Part shown: positions 36,019 through 47,328 of the stretch, one piece after another | Layout: the number at the start of each line of letters is the position of its first letter | Numbering within the stretch: position 1 is the stretch's first letter | DNA from: Dimorphilus gyrociliatus | Taxonomy: Eukaryota > Annelida > Polychaeta > Dinophilidae | Reading direction: 5' to 3' | NCBI GenBank assembly: GCA_904063045.1 | Contig: CAJFCJ010000005.1 | Location: forward strand, 3,280,165 to 3,344,164 | DNA length: 64,000 nt | The notes under the pieces: generated by a model | Databases searched by the model: none | Told to the model about the DNA's origin: nothing | Seen by the model: only the letters and a program-made list of their open reading frames with translations | Translations under genes and position numbers: made by a program

Positions 36019-36651
36019 TTACATTACAGTCACTTCATAACCTTCATTAGTGTATGAAGCATTATTAGTTTCTTCTTTTATGGATCCAGTATCGTTGTCT
36101 GGCTGAATTTCATTGTCCTTGTCCTCAAACTTTAGAGTGTAAATTATAGAACATACTATTAAGATTAGTGCCATACTACCACCCGCAATACCTCCAATCA
36201 TGGTATTTTTTTTATAAGTCGACCATAAATTACCAAAGTAAGCTCCATGATAGTTGAGAGCTTTTTTCACAATTATCTTTTTACCGTCATTTCCAACTTT
36301 AACAACGCAGTGGTAAAATCCAAAGTGCCTTTCCTGAACTAAGCCAATATTTAAAATAAAACCGTTATTTGTTACATTCCAATAAGCAATTCCATCAAGA
36401 GTTGGAAATAAAACACTATCGCCATCCTCTAATATAGTCAGATCCGGTAATATCCAATATTCAAAACTAGTCGATTCAGCTATACCACTAACTCTTGAAT
36501 CATTGCAAACTAGTTGTTTATACTCATTGTATTTTGATTTAATATTAAAATCGTTATCATTTTTATAAGGTGTTCTATACCATTCTTTCATCTCAGTTAA
36601 ACAAATGAAGCAACTAAAAATGAACAAATTATTAAAAATATTTAATTGCAT
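36019..36651 (-). CDS. single-pass membrane protein with Ig-like ectodomain
   Basis: A single-exon gene of 210 residues. An N-terminal hydrophobic segment (NIFNNLFIFSCFICL) acts as a signal peptide. The ectodomain carries one V-like Ig pattern: an early Cys (LVCNDS), a Trp (FEYWILPD), and late Cys in FGFYHCVVKVG, with NVT as a possible N-glycosylation site. A membrane helix follows (IAGGSMALILIVCSIIYTL, about residues 152-172). The cytosolic tail of about 38 residues is acidic and ends NEGYEVTVM, which holds a Tyr that could be phosphorylated and a hydrophobic terminus that might bind a PDZ domain. No orthologue is recognised; a cell-surface recognition or adhesion role is only a guess. Confidence 0.7.
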   Translation of the reverse strand: MQLNIFNNLFIFSCFICLTEMKEWYRTPYKNDNDFNIKSKYNEYKQLVCNDSRVSGIAESTSFEYWILPDLTILEDGDSVLFPTLDGIAYWNVTNNGFILNIGLVQERHFGFYHCVVKVGNDGKKIIVKKALNYHGAYFGNLWSTYKKNTMIGGIAGGSMALILIVCSIIYTLKFEDKDNEIQPDNDTGSIKEETNNASYTNEGYEVTVM

Positions 36652-36860
36652 AGTTAACTTATTTTTTATTGTATTTGTTTTAATTTAAGGAAAAATATGA
36701 TATTCTTTGTTTTTTTCTATTCCTTTCCTTTGTTAATATTTATAAAAAAAATTATATTTCAGCTTGTACATCAATTTTATCAATACTCGTTCAAAGTTCG
36801 ATCAGATTTAATAAAACTTTTGTTATTTATCAATATTCTATAATACTTTTTCATTTTTTC

Positions 36861-36892
<32 letters not shown>

Positions 36893-37091
36893 CTTCTCTC
36901 TGTTCTCTTATTCAATCATATCGGTTATATTGAAATAGTACAAATGATATACATATTGAATTTATGACATTTGCGGGAAAGGTCATCAGTTTACCCTTGA
37001 ATATTTACCGTATTTATATTATATATAAATATATGTATATATATACTGGATAAAGTATCTTTATCTTACTGAGTCATTCTCTGTCTCTCCG

Positions 37092-37142
<51 letters not shown>

Positions 37143-37422
37143 TGTATATAACCCTTTCATCCTCTCTACTTCGATTTCCCAATTTCACTGATTTATTTTT
37201 ATTAGCTGTTTATTAAACTGTAACTTTTGCAATATAATATATCTGCATACAACCTATATACAAAATGATTCACATAGTTTTTAATGAAAGTTACGACAAC
37301 AATGACACGTTCTTCGTTGTATCGTTATTTTTCTATTAAAAAATAAAGATAAAACAACAAATCCATTAGTTTATTTAGGATTTATATACTGTATATACAC
37401 TGCAGGTGTATTTGATGAATAG
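36652..37422. other. intergenic with CT and TA repeats
   Basis: A gap between two minus-strand genes with a CT run (about 36862-36900) and a compound CT-AT microsatellite (about 37095-37142) that ends in ACTGTATATA. Another TATATACTGTATATAC lies at 37383-37398. No gene is seen. Confidence 0.6.
37105..37142. repeat. compound CT/AT microsatellite
   Basis: A CT run passes directly into an AT run. Purine-pyrimidine asymmetry followed by alternation is prone to slippage. Intergenic. Confidence 0.9.
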
Positions 37423-38590
37423 TTATTTACATGCTTGCCAGTTTGTCTTGATGTTCTCTATATGGAGGGGGAAAATTGAATCATTAATAAAATTCACTAA
37501 AATAAACCTTTTCTTTTAAAAAAAAAAGCAAAATCAATTAACATTAAAGATAAAATAAGCTAACTAACCGCAATTTCTTAGAAAACTAATTAGATCATAA
37601 TCTCCAGTTGATTTGGCAAAATCTAGTGCAATCCTACCCTTTTTAGTTGTCGCCTTGATATCTCCACCATTGTTTACCAGCCACTTTACTGTAGCTAAAA
37701 TAAAGAGGAAATGTAACGATTTTTGATCTTTATGGGCCTATAAAAGTTATTAAAACCGTAATTATTTAAACAGAAAGCAGAGTATAACATAATAAAAATA
37801 ATAAAAAAATTAACAAGGGTTAATATTTAATTAGTTATTTAATGAATAATGTTACCCAGGTGTCCATTTTTGGCTGCCAGATGAACTGCTGTGCAGCCAG
37901 TAACGTCCGCTCTGTTTATACCAGATTTATCTTTTAATAATATCTATTTAATCAAGAAACAATTTGTTAAATACAAACTATTTAAAAATCTCACTATATA
38001 CAGTATAATATGTATAACATACCTCCAGAACTGCTATTCGACCATTTGCAGCTGCCTTATGTACTGCATTGCTTCCGTTGTCGTCTAATTCCAAAGGATC
38101 CTTTTGTTTTGTTTGTTTTAAATATAAAATAACATTAACAAATTAGAAGAGAAATTTTTTTTGTTAGTGAGAATGAAAGAAGAGAGAAGAAAGAGAGAAG
38201 AAGAAAAAAAACATTATGAAAACAAATATGAGCATAAAAATTGCCTTTTTTTAATTTGTATTTTATTTTATTTGAATGAAATGATAAAGGAAATGTAGGA
38301 TTTGAAAGATTACCTGACCATTCTCAAGGGCTGATGTTAATTCTTCAATATCACCAAAAAATGCTGTAAAACGAAGTATTAGTATCTATATATAGTCTAC
38401 TTATACAATATACTAATACTTTTATACGTATATACAGTATATACTATATATATATATATATAAAATAGTAAGAATGGCGTTTATATATAAGTTCCTTCTA
38501 ATATCCTCTTTAAAGAAACCGAGTAAAAAATAACACTATCTTCATTCTCTTACCAGCTTCGTTTATATTAATATCTTCGGCAACAAGCAT
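37423..38590 (-). CDS. small ankyrin-repeat protein
   Basis: Six short exons on the minus strand (38554-38590 first, then near 38315-38365, 38024-38100, 37858-37945, 37571-37695 and 37423-37465) join in phase to a protein of about 135 residues. It starts MLVAEDININEAAFFGDIEEL and holds three ankyrin repeats: SNAVHKAAANGRIAVLEILL, CTAVHLAAKNGHLVKWLV and RIALDFAKSTGDYDLISFLR. The last exon is short and ends QACK. Such minimal ankyrin proteins act as protein-binding scaffolds. No further domain is present, so the partner cannot be inferred. Confidence 0.8.
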
Positions 38591-39164
38591 ATTTATTTCA
38601 ACGCGCTGTAGATGAATTTATGGTTGCTAATACGAAGACGTCGTGCGTTTTTATTGACTCGGTACACTATATATGAAGATCAATTTCATAGTAACCATAG
38701 AAACAGATGTGGCGCGGGAAACTTAGCTGTTTTGATTAGTTAAATGCGTATAGAAAATAAATAGTTGTTTAAATATCGGTGAATTTGTTACGCAATAATC
38801 AAAAATCATCATTAAATAATCTATTAAAAACAAATAAACAGAAGCAATTAACGTGCTCAGTCAGTAGAAAATTGACTGAAAGAAAGTGTCTCTCTTTCGT
38901 TTCATTCATCGGAGGGACTACTTTCATGAAAGGAGAAAAAAGGAAATTATGAATAAGAGGGAAGGTAGTACTTTTCTAGAACATAGAATAGTTTAAGCCA
39001 ACGAGAATTGATATGAGTCGGTTCTTGATTGATAAGATAAGATAAGACTCTTGTGTAAGCTACTGCCTGCTAATAAACCTCAAAAAGAATTCAATTGTTA
39101 GTATATAGCTGAAATTCATACCGAAAACATCTCAAGACAACATTAAATAACTTTCTAAGAAGTT
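38591..39164. other. divergent promoter interval, ankyrin and MIEAP-like genes
   Basis: The two flanking genes start away from each other here. The part next to the ankyrin gene (about 38600-38720) is less AT-rich (GACGTCGTGCG, TGTGGCGCGGG), like a short core promoter. An ATF/CREB-type half or full site, GACGTCGT, sits at about 38637. No ORF is seen. Confidence 0.45.
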
Positions 39165-41719
39165 ATGGGAAATAAATCAAGTAAGACAAAGAAGAACAGA
39201 GATCAAGAAGAACCAGTTAAAAAGAGAGATAAAAAAGGGATTAAGAAAGAACGACCTTTAAGCGAATCTGCAGTATCAGAAGTTGTATTCCGCAGGCCTG
39301 ATTCTTCCTTAACAGGAAGGCGATCACACTACGAGGATGTTATCTCTGAAATGGTGTTGTACCGTATTTTCTTTTCAATATTATTTAGTGCTAAGAATTA
39401 TTAAATTATTAACAAATGTCGTAAATATAAATCTATACAAGTGTATATACATGTAAATAGAGTAATCCTTCAAGAAGAAACCCTATCGTAAAGGAAGAAC
39501 CAGCGCCTGATTATAATGGAATGAATAGAAAAGATATAGAAGATTTATATGAACAAAGTATAAAAAAAGTAAGAATTTTCATCGATTGTTTATTTGTTTC
39601 TTTCTTTCTTGTCCTCCCTCCCTCCTTTCCTTTTTCTTTCTCGAATAATAATTGTTGTCATTATCACATTTACTATCAAAACGATTAGTCAGTTTTGTTT
39701 TGTATTATGCAAGTAACAAGAACAAAATATGAAAGAAAAAGAAAGAAAGAAATAACGATCCTATCCAATTTGTTTGAACAAATATAATATATAAATCATT
39801 TTATTCTCTGCTATCAAAAGGTGTTAGCCATATGGCCCGAGTACGATTGCCTTATGGATATCAATACGTCGGCTTTAGATTTGAGTTTAGTGAAAACTAT
39901 GCAACAAATATTTAATCGGTTAGTATATTAGACATAATATATGTACAGAATATATATATATATATAGTATATATAAGCAAATAACAAAGAGTTCTTTTTT
40001 TTTTAACAAGTGTCCTGTATCTAATTTCTAAAAATAAGTATTTTTCTCAATTAGTCAGACCTGGTGATAATAAATAATTGTCAGTTGTATTCTCCTCTAT
40101 TTTCTACTCTTCTTATCGCGCTCCTTTTTTCTAATAATATAACTTTTTCTCTTTTTTTTTGAAGTCTCTTCCAACAACATCATTCTTTTGAAAAGTTATC
40201 GAGGGATAAACATTCTTTGGAACAAAAGATAGAAGATCTCGATAGAATAGCTGAAAAACGTCGAAGATATATTCAATACTATAAAGAAGACATTGCCTTA
40301 TTACAGGATGATATCGTTAAACATGGTTATAGTCTGCCCAAAAACTTTGAACCTATTCAAGAAGATGATCTACTACACAATGACGATTCTGAAGAGGATA
40401 TTCAAAAGGAGGAAGTTCTTCGTAGATTAAGAGATAAAAAAATTTTTAAACCGACCTTTTCTCCAATTGAATCGGATGTAAGAGATGTAAAGAGGACACC
40501 GAGTCTTAAAGTTTCGATGGCAGCCCAGGCAGCTGCTGTAGCCAGACATTCTACATCCGGTAAAATTGAAATGAACTTACACGAAAAGATTAAAAGATTG
40601 CAAATGGAATTAGATAGGGAAAAGGATGAAAATAAAATATTAAACGAAAAGTAAGCATAATTTATTTTTACAAAACTCTTTTCCTATTCTTCCATCTTGT
40701 TTTATATATTAATTAAATCGTTTTTAATAATCTATTGATTTATCTAAAACATAAAAACAATCTCTTAATTTTTTCGTTAACAGATTAGAAACTATGAGGA
40801 GTTATCATTCTCCGAAAAAGAATATAGATAATAATAATTTAACGAAATTGAAAGCGAAATATGATCAACTACAAGAGTTTTCCAATAAGGTTTTTTCCCT
40901 TTTACGGCGGGAGGCTCACAATCTGGATTACGACCTCAAATGCCAATTTATATGCTCGGTTATAGAGGTTATTTAGATTTTTTCTATTAATGTTACTATC
41001 TAATTTGATATGAAGAAGTGTAAATATCTTTTTGTTTAGGAATCTTATTTTACGTCGGAAAAAGCCTTCAACAAGTTTAACACGAACTTGAAGTACCTTC
41101 TACACAATCCAACTGCTATCTTAAACTCTAGGGTGGGGATATTTTAGATTTAAAACATTATATATTCAAAATTAATAGAAATTTTTCTCCCAATTTCTCC
41201 CTGTCCCCCTTCCCTTCCCTCACTACTACAGTTTAATGACTCAAAGGCTTCCCAAATGAAACAGTATCCACCTGTCGAAGTTTTAGAGGAAGCAGCCCGT
41301 TTTCTCAAGGAAACAGCTCACAATATTCAAATTTCTACTCTAGCCGAGGATACCATAGATATACTTCTCAAAAGTCATCCAGAATGCATGATATCACCAA
41401 TAATGAACCATTCATCGTTTACCGATTTGTTACACAACTCTGTTCGCCTAACATGGCAGATGGTTACATCCGATCCACCATTGTAAAATTAACTTATAAA
41501 TAATTGATCTATTCATTCGACAATAACGCCTAGTATTTCTTACATAATAGATATATTGATGCCTCTAAGAGACGCTACGACCCTGAAGGACACATATCTA
41601 TCAATGATCTCGACAATCCGGATAGAGAATACTACGTCGATTTTTACCAATGGCCTATTCTACTTAGTCATAAGTATGGACGAGTTCTGAGTAAAGGTCG
41701 AGTTGTTCTAAGCGATTAA
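39165..41719 (+). CDS. MIEAP (SPATA18)-like coiled-coil protein, N-myristoylation signal
   Basis: Exons 39165-39353, 39461-39568, 39821-39918, 40165-40649, 40784-40967, 41040-41132, 41232-41482 and about 41551-41719 join in phase. The protein begins MGNKSSKTKK, a textbook N-myristoylation sequence with a following basic cluster. A central coiled coil (about 40190-40650 and 40784-40900) contains a heptad-rich stretch (KIKRLQMELDREKDEN). The C-terminal part ends SDPPLYIDASKRRY, then YYVDFYQWPILLSHKYG and LSKGRVV, which matches the MIEAP C-terminal domain (EPPLDI, YRRSYD, LYHVWPAL, KGEAV in the human protein). MIEAP governs cardiolipin-dependent mitochondrial quality control. Family membership rests on this C-terminal match; the myristoylation signal is not a feature I know from the vertebrate protein. 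Confidence 0.68.
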
Positions 41720-41915
41720 AAACACAGCTATTACTATTAAAAAAATAACCTTTTCTTTCAAGAACTTTTTCAATTAGAATACAAAAAATTTTTTTTCAAC
41801 TTTTACAAACTATACATTTATTTCTTTTTGTATTTATGATTTCCTATACTTAACAAAGGGAGAGGGAAAAAAGGCCTCTCCGCTTTTTTAGCTTATCCGA
41901 AAAGCAGAAATGGAC

Positions 41916-41946
<31 letters not shown>

Positions 41947-42361
41947 GAGAATAAATTCTTTTTCCACATTAATCTACGCCTATTTAAATCATAGTTGTAT
42001 ATAAAATAAAAGATGGCATTTGCACAATAAAAAAGAGAGAGAAACAAAATACTATCACTCTTACCTTTAACATGAATGATTCATTTACATTTCTTTCTAT
42101 TTATTTCTACACTTGTTTAAGCAAAAAGTTATTTTATTGAAGGACAAACACAAGCTTATTTTACCTTTTTGTTTGTAACATTTTATTCCTTGTCTTTTTT
42201 ATTGTTTGTAAAAAAATAAAAAACAATTATTTAAAGCACAAAAAAATACAACAAAACAATAGAATTATATTATAAATACATATATTTATGTAAATATATA
42301 TATATATACATATAATATATTCTTTTAAGTATTGAATAAAATATAGACCTAGTGATTTTTA
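41720..42361. other. convergent 3' interval with GA microsatellite
   Basis: The 3' UTRs of the MIEAP-like gene (plus) and the CARD gene (minus). A GA run lies at 41915-41938 and a TATA-rich run at about 42297-42308. A minus-strand frame across the GA run gives only low-complexity Ser/Leu sequence. No gene seen. Confidence 0.6.
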
Positions 42362-44263
42362 TTATTCGAAAAAAGATTCTGTAGAAAGCCAACTAGACAC
42401 GCCGCTGCTCGATCGATCTTTATCCTCGCTGTTAATTAGTAAATTCAATTAATTAGAGAATTTTTTTTCCTTCTTTTTATTAAACTATAAATAGAATAGA
42501 AAATGAGATAAAATAAGTAAATAGAGAATAAAGAAGGTGAAAATAAGAAAAAAAAAGTTATATTCTTTTTTTCTATTAAAATAATACGACCGTTTTCATT
42601 ATCAGATAAAGTCAGACAAGGTTATTGATAATGGGCTGATCTAATTTCATAGACAGTATATTTCTTTTTTAAAAAATTTACCAATGACTTACCTATTAAT
42701 AAAGCCTTTTCCGGTTGTATTCTGATAATAATTTGGCTATATAAAGAACACAAATGACATTAATAAATGAAATGAGCAGTATTCCTATCAGCAGAAAAAC
42801 ACATACCGTTGAATTGTGAAAATTTTTGAGAAGAGTCAGAGGAATATGGCGTCTCTTTTTAAAATCTGAAAGATTAGTTTTTAATTAAGTATCTATATTG
42901 TTATTGTTTTCTTTGGATTAATGGTATTACCGCACTTATGGTGATTTTCTCTTATTAGTTTATTTCTATAGGCTATATATTTGCTTTCATCTATGCTCAC
43001 TGAAATCTTCCATCTTGGTTCAGTTTTACAAAATATTCTCGTTAATCTTTCAGACCAGTAACCTAGTTTGGAATATCAATAATTTATATAAAGCTCTCAC
43101 TAATGAAGAATTATCTTGCCCGTTTTGCATTTAAGCCACAAATCATCCACTGCATTTAAAGTGCAGCAATGCAAAAGTAAAATTAGACTGCCACTATATG
43201 CGTCTGCTAAATGACGCTCCTTTTTGCATAGAGTATCTACAAGTTCTCGGATCTCTCTGAGATGAGACGTGTTGTGAGGTGTTGCCGGTTTAGTTTGAAT
43301 AAAATCTGTAGCAACTTGAGCTAACTCTATATATCAAAAAACAACAGAAAGGTTTAACAGTTGGAACAAAAGCCAATAGCTGTAAAGTAGTGTTTTTACC
43401 AGTAATTTGATCCAGTAATTGTAGGCGTTTGCTTTCAATGTTCTCTTCAAAAGACAATTCATGCTTCGTGCGTGATCTCGTTGCGGGCGGAGTTCGGTAG
43501 GGAGTAGTTCTATGTTGTGTTCGTGAACGTTTCATTGGTTCAGCACTAGATGGGGTACTATGATATTGCGGCTCACCGGGAGGAGTTTCAAAAAAGTCCG
43601 TTCTAGGCTCAGGATTTAAACGTAGGGGAACACCATCTATAAGAATTATCCAGCTAATTTTAGCCTATTTAATACTTCGAAAATCGATATAGAAAACCTG
43701 TTTGAGAGGGGTGAATTGGAGTAGGTATTGGCTGAATTTTAGGGGTCTCATCTAATCTTGGCTCGTTTTCAATTACATTTTCATCTCCTCGAAACCAAAT
43801 TTCTAGATGTAACAAATAGATTTCAATTATTTTTATATTTCAGGTAGCAGTTCATTACTTAATTCTTCGACAATGTGTCCCTGATCGAATCTTTCTAGCA
43901 CGTTGCAAAATTTTAGGAAATGAAGGTTTGATCTTTTTTGCAAGTGAGTTAACAATGATCGAATTTTTTCCGCTTCTGAACCCGAATCTCTATCGCATAG
44001 TCTTTCATATTGTCTCCCAGATATCACATCGTCCACTTTAAGATCAGATATAATATCCTCGAGACTAATACATTGGACTAATTTATCCTGATTATTCTGC
44101 AAAAGTTTATTAATTTCAGCTTTCAGTGGTCTTCTATCTGCAAATATTTATATTTATAAATAAATCAATCTATTAAACAGATATTATTTACTGTAAACTT
44201 ACGATCTTTAGACTCTATGTTAAAATGATAATTTAAATTTTCCAATATAGGTATATTAGCCAT
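42362..44263 (-). CDS. CARD-containing adaptor, possible TRADD-N-like second domain
   Basis: Several minus-strand exons join in phase. The N-terminal exons (start 44263; second exon from about 44138) encode a death-fold of CARD type: EINKLLQNNQDKLVQCI, LEDIISDLKVDDVISGRQYE, EAEKIRSLLTHLQKRSNLHF, FLKFCNVLE. A Pro/Thr/Arg-rich linker follows (43430-43790: PIPTPIHPSQT, RTTPYRTPPATRSRTK). A C-terminal domain (about 43090-43330 plus the next exon) contains YSGSLILLLHCCTLNAVDDLW and WKISVSIDESKY, resembling the TRADD-N-like fold found next to death domains in many invertebrate immune proteins. It ends with a Ser-rich tail (SSGVSSWLSTESFFE). One splice appears to be GC-AG. A role in apoptosis or NF-kB-type signalling is inferred from the fold only. 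Confidence 0.65.
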
Positions 44264-45229
44264 CCAATATGTCAAACGATTAAGATTTGCATCAGGTCTA
44301 ATCCTATTTGTAACTACTCAATAAAAATTCCCTAGGATCTTCAATAATTAACATTAACTTAATAACGCGGCAAACTCAAACCAATTTGGAAAAACATACA
44401 AATTTCAATTTTCTTGATATGTCGAGGCGCCCCCTACCCAGTTATCATTCACAGAATAAGAAAAGAGAACAAGAGAAAAGATAGAACAACTATTGTTAAA
44501 AGAATCTAGTTAAAAATAGCTTTCTTTTAAGGTAGAAAGTACAATACATAAAAAACTAAGAAAGAAAACATATATAAAAACCGCATAAAAGCTAAATGAA
44601 AGCAAAAAAGAATAAACTATTCAATTACGTTTTAAAAAAAGGTAACAATTTCTATTGATCCTTCTAAATTTCGATTAGTAAGGAAATTCTTTATGATAAA
44701 ATTCACTATCAAAGATCTTATAACGTTGGATTTAATCAATAAAAAAACTCGTTATTTGATGTTTAAAAATAGAAGATTTGCAGAGTTTAATTATAATATA
44801 AAGAAAATTTAAGGGAAGAGCTAACCCTTATCTTCATTGAGTGTTTAAGTAATTAGCACTACACGTGTTTCCCAAATGCTATTCTGTCCTCATTAAAGGA
44901 GATATAAGTTTCCTAATGTTATGCATTAGGTGGCGTTGTAAGTTCAAAGTAAAAGAAAAAATGTTTATGAATATAGTTCAGAAATAAGAATGGTAGAAAT
45001 TGAACAAAAACAAAGGTTATATAATAAATTCTACATTTAAAATAAATATAGGCTTTTATTTAAATAAATTGTATTTTATTAAACGATATATTATAAAATA
45101 GTCTTAAAAGTGTGATAAATGATTTATATGTCGGCAAAAAATTTCGTTTATTCACTAATAAAACAAAATTTATGGGTAAGTAGCATATTATATGGACGGA
45201 AAAGAACATATGAAACACCTGTTGCCAAG
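44264..45229. other. intergenic
   Basis: A gap between two minus-strand genes, AT-rich, with the CARD gene promoter at its left end (GC-richer patch GTCGAGGCGCCCCC at about 44421). No ORF or repeat of note. Confidence 0.6.
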
Positions 45230-47014
45230 TCATTGAAGTAGTTCTGCTATCTCTGGTTGAGGATTCTCTCCGTACGAAGCTCCCCAGTAGTAATAAGGTC
45301 TTATTGTATTGCTAAGTCGCGATAAAATCGTTTTTCCATCGACGATGTACGGTTCAAAATCGACATTCTTACTTTCTAAACGTCCACTATCGAGTAGTCT
45401 ACAGAAGGCCTATAAAAGGAGAGAGGGAAAAAAGAAGGAATAATTGTTTACTCAAGTTTTACTTCAATGCCATTAATGGATAGTGATAAAATGGCGTAAA
45501 ATTTCTATATTTAGGCAGAAGATATAAAAAACAGGAAGGAAACTAACGATTGCAGCGGATTGTTCCAGTTTGTTGCCCCAAATATAAACGTTCGCTAAAG
45601 TTGTATTGATCCGTAAGCAATCGGCGAGAGCGCAAAGACCTTCTCCGCTTATTTGATTGTAGGTCACATCCAAACTGAAAGATTAAAGACACGAGTTAAA
45701 CACTATAGCATAAAAAAAGAGATTGGGGGAGGTTTTCGAATATCCCTCCGTAATTCTTTCCCTTCTTCTTCTTTCAGTGGGCAAAGGTCTATTAATAGAA
45801 AAAAGAACTTACGTTGTCAAATTTGTATTCAGACCAGCCAAGGTCTGAGATAAGGCGACGGCTCCGGCATCCTTAATTTCGTTTGACGACAAATCGAGTA
45901 CCTTTAAGTGTGTATTGTTTCTCAGCACGTTTGTCAAATGTTTGACGCCGTCTTGACTTATACGATTGCTGGATAATTATAAATTCAGTTTCTTTTTTTG
46001 GTTATTTTCCATACTATTTTTATACATTGTATATAGAACTTTAATATTTATACTTACCAGCTCAAATTCAAGTACGTAATTGTGTAATTAGTTTGCAAGC
46101 TTTCCGACAACCACAAAGCCCCGTGATCTCGCATATCGAATTTTGCCATATGCAATTCGGTCAAAGTTTTATTTATCTTCAACATTTTAGCAAAGTGTAT
46201 AGTATGTTCTTCCTGTTTGGTAAACAGTAGAGGCCTATTCACAACAAGCGACTTCAGAGTAAAATTTTGCAGAAGGACAGTTGAGAAAGCTATTAGACTT
46301 TGAATTTCTAAATCCGTATCTCCTAAGTCCAAGCAGGCTAAACGGGTATTAACTTGGAGCATCTGAGCGAAGGCCATTCCGCCAGTATTACCAATTTTAT
46401 TACCAGTTAAACGCAATGTAGTGATCGTATCATTTTTCTGTAAGTATTTTTAGTATTAATTATCATATATTAGCCACTCAAAATAGATTTTCTTTACCTC
46501 CATGCAACTGGCAATAATGATGGCTCCAATTTTAGTTATATCATTGAACATTAAATTTAGGTCTTGGAGCGTAACCGTCTCCTGAACAAGAGCTCCTATA
46601 GCCTGTGCTCCTTCATCTGTAATATTATTATAACGTAGATCCAACCCGGTGATAAAAAGATTGTTTCTCAGCGTTAGATATAAGATTTGAGCATCCTATT
46701 CAACGATTTTTAGGAATTAATTTAGAGTGTGGAATACTGATTCCATTATAAGCAAGAACAAACCTTATCGCCTAATCGATGGTCTGTATAGTGATGATTA
46801 TTACCCGCTAAATACAGAAGTAAACCATCTTTCTGGTTTCTGATGGGGATAAAAAGCTCTTATTTATTTATTTATTGCAGAACACCAATAAAACATACTT
46901 TTTTAACAAAGCTTCTTCCTTTTTAAGTACTTTGATAATATGGGAATCAGGTTTTTCGCTTTGAGAAGAACAAACTTCATTATACCTTGACAACGTTTCA
47001 ACAATATTCGACAT
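45230..47014 (-). CDS. leucine-rich repeat protein, LRRC34-like
   Basis: About seven exons on the minus strand encode a ribonuclease-inhibitor-type LRR protein. It starts MSNIVETLSRYNEV (ATG at 47014). Repeats follow the RI pattern: LDLRYNNITDEGAQAIGALV, LNLMFNDITKIGAIIIA, LRLTGNKIGNTGGMAFAQML, LNLSW..NRISQDGVKHL, LDLSSNEIKDAGAVALS, VTYNQISGEGLCALADCL and VYIWGNKL. The C-terminus (VDFEPYIVDGKTILSRL, then YYYWGASYGENP) resembles the end of LRRC34 proteins, which are tied to ciliated and germ cells. No NACHT or other signalling domain is present. It lies head-to-head with COMMD7, 314 bases away. Confidence 0.7.
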
Positions 47015-47328
47015 GTTACTAGCTATACGCTGACGTATTTTCTATTAGTTATTTTTAAATATATCCAATTTTCAAACAGCTTTAATTATTGTTCTATCAA
47101 TGAAAATTTTACTATTTTACTTTATTCATTAACAATATTTGCTATCCTTGCTTTGATTTATCATATACTTCAATTATTTTCGTATCATAATACAAAACCG
47201 CGGTTTCTATAAACAAATCGACTGTGCCAAATTGAGTTCCAATTTAGGACACCGTAGGAACTGAGGGGGCTGTGTTTCCTGGAAAATTTTCTAATATTTT
47301 GACAACTCTATCTTTCTTATCAATAAGA
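47015..47328. promoter_or_regulatory. divergent promoter of LRRC34-like and COMMD7 genes
   Basis: The start codons of two oppositely directed genes lie 314 bases apart. The stretch nearest COMMD7 is GC-richer (GACACCGTAGGAACTGAGGGGG, shortened to its core GGAACTGAGGGG at about 47258). A bidirectional promoter is inferred from spacing. Confidence 0.4.

Noticed and set aside
37865-38095. Plus-strand frame across the ankyrin gene
   Set aside because: Antisense to two ankyrin exons and the intron between them.
41850-42047. Minus-strand Ser/Leu-rich frame
   Set aside because: Produced by the GA run at 41915-41938 in a 3' UTR interval.
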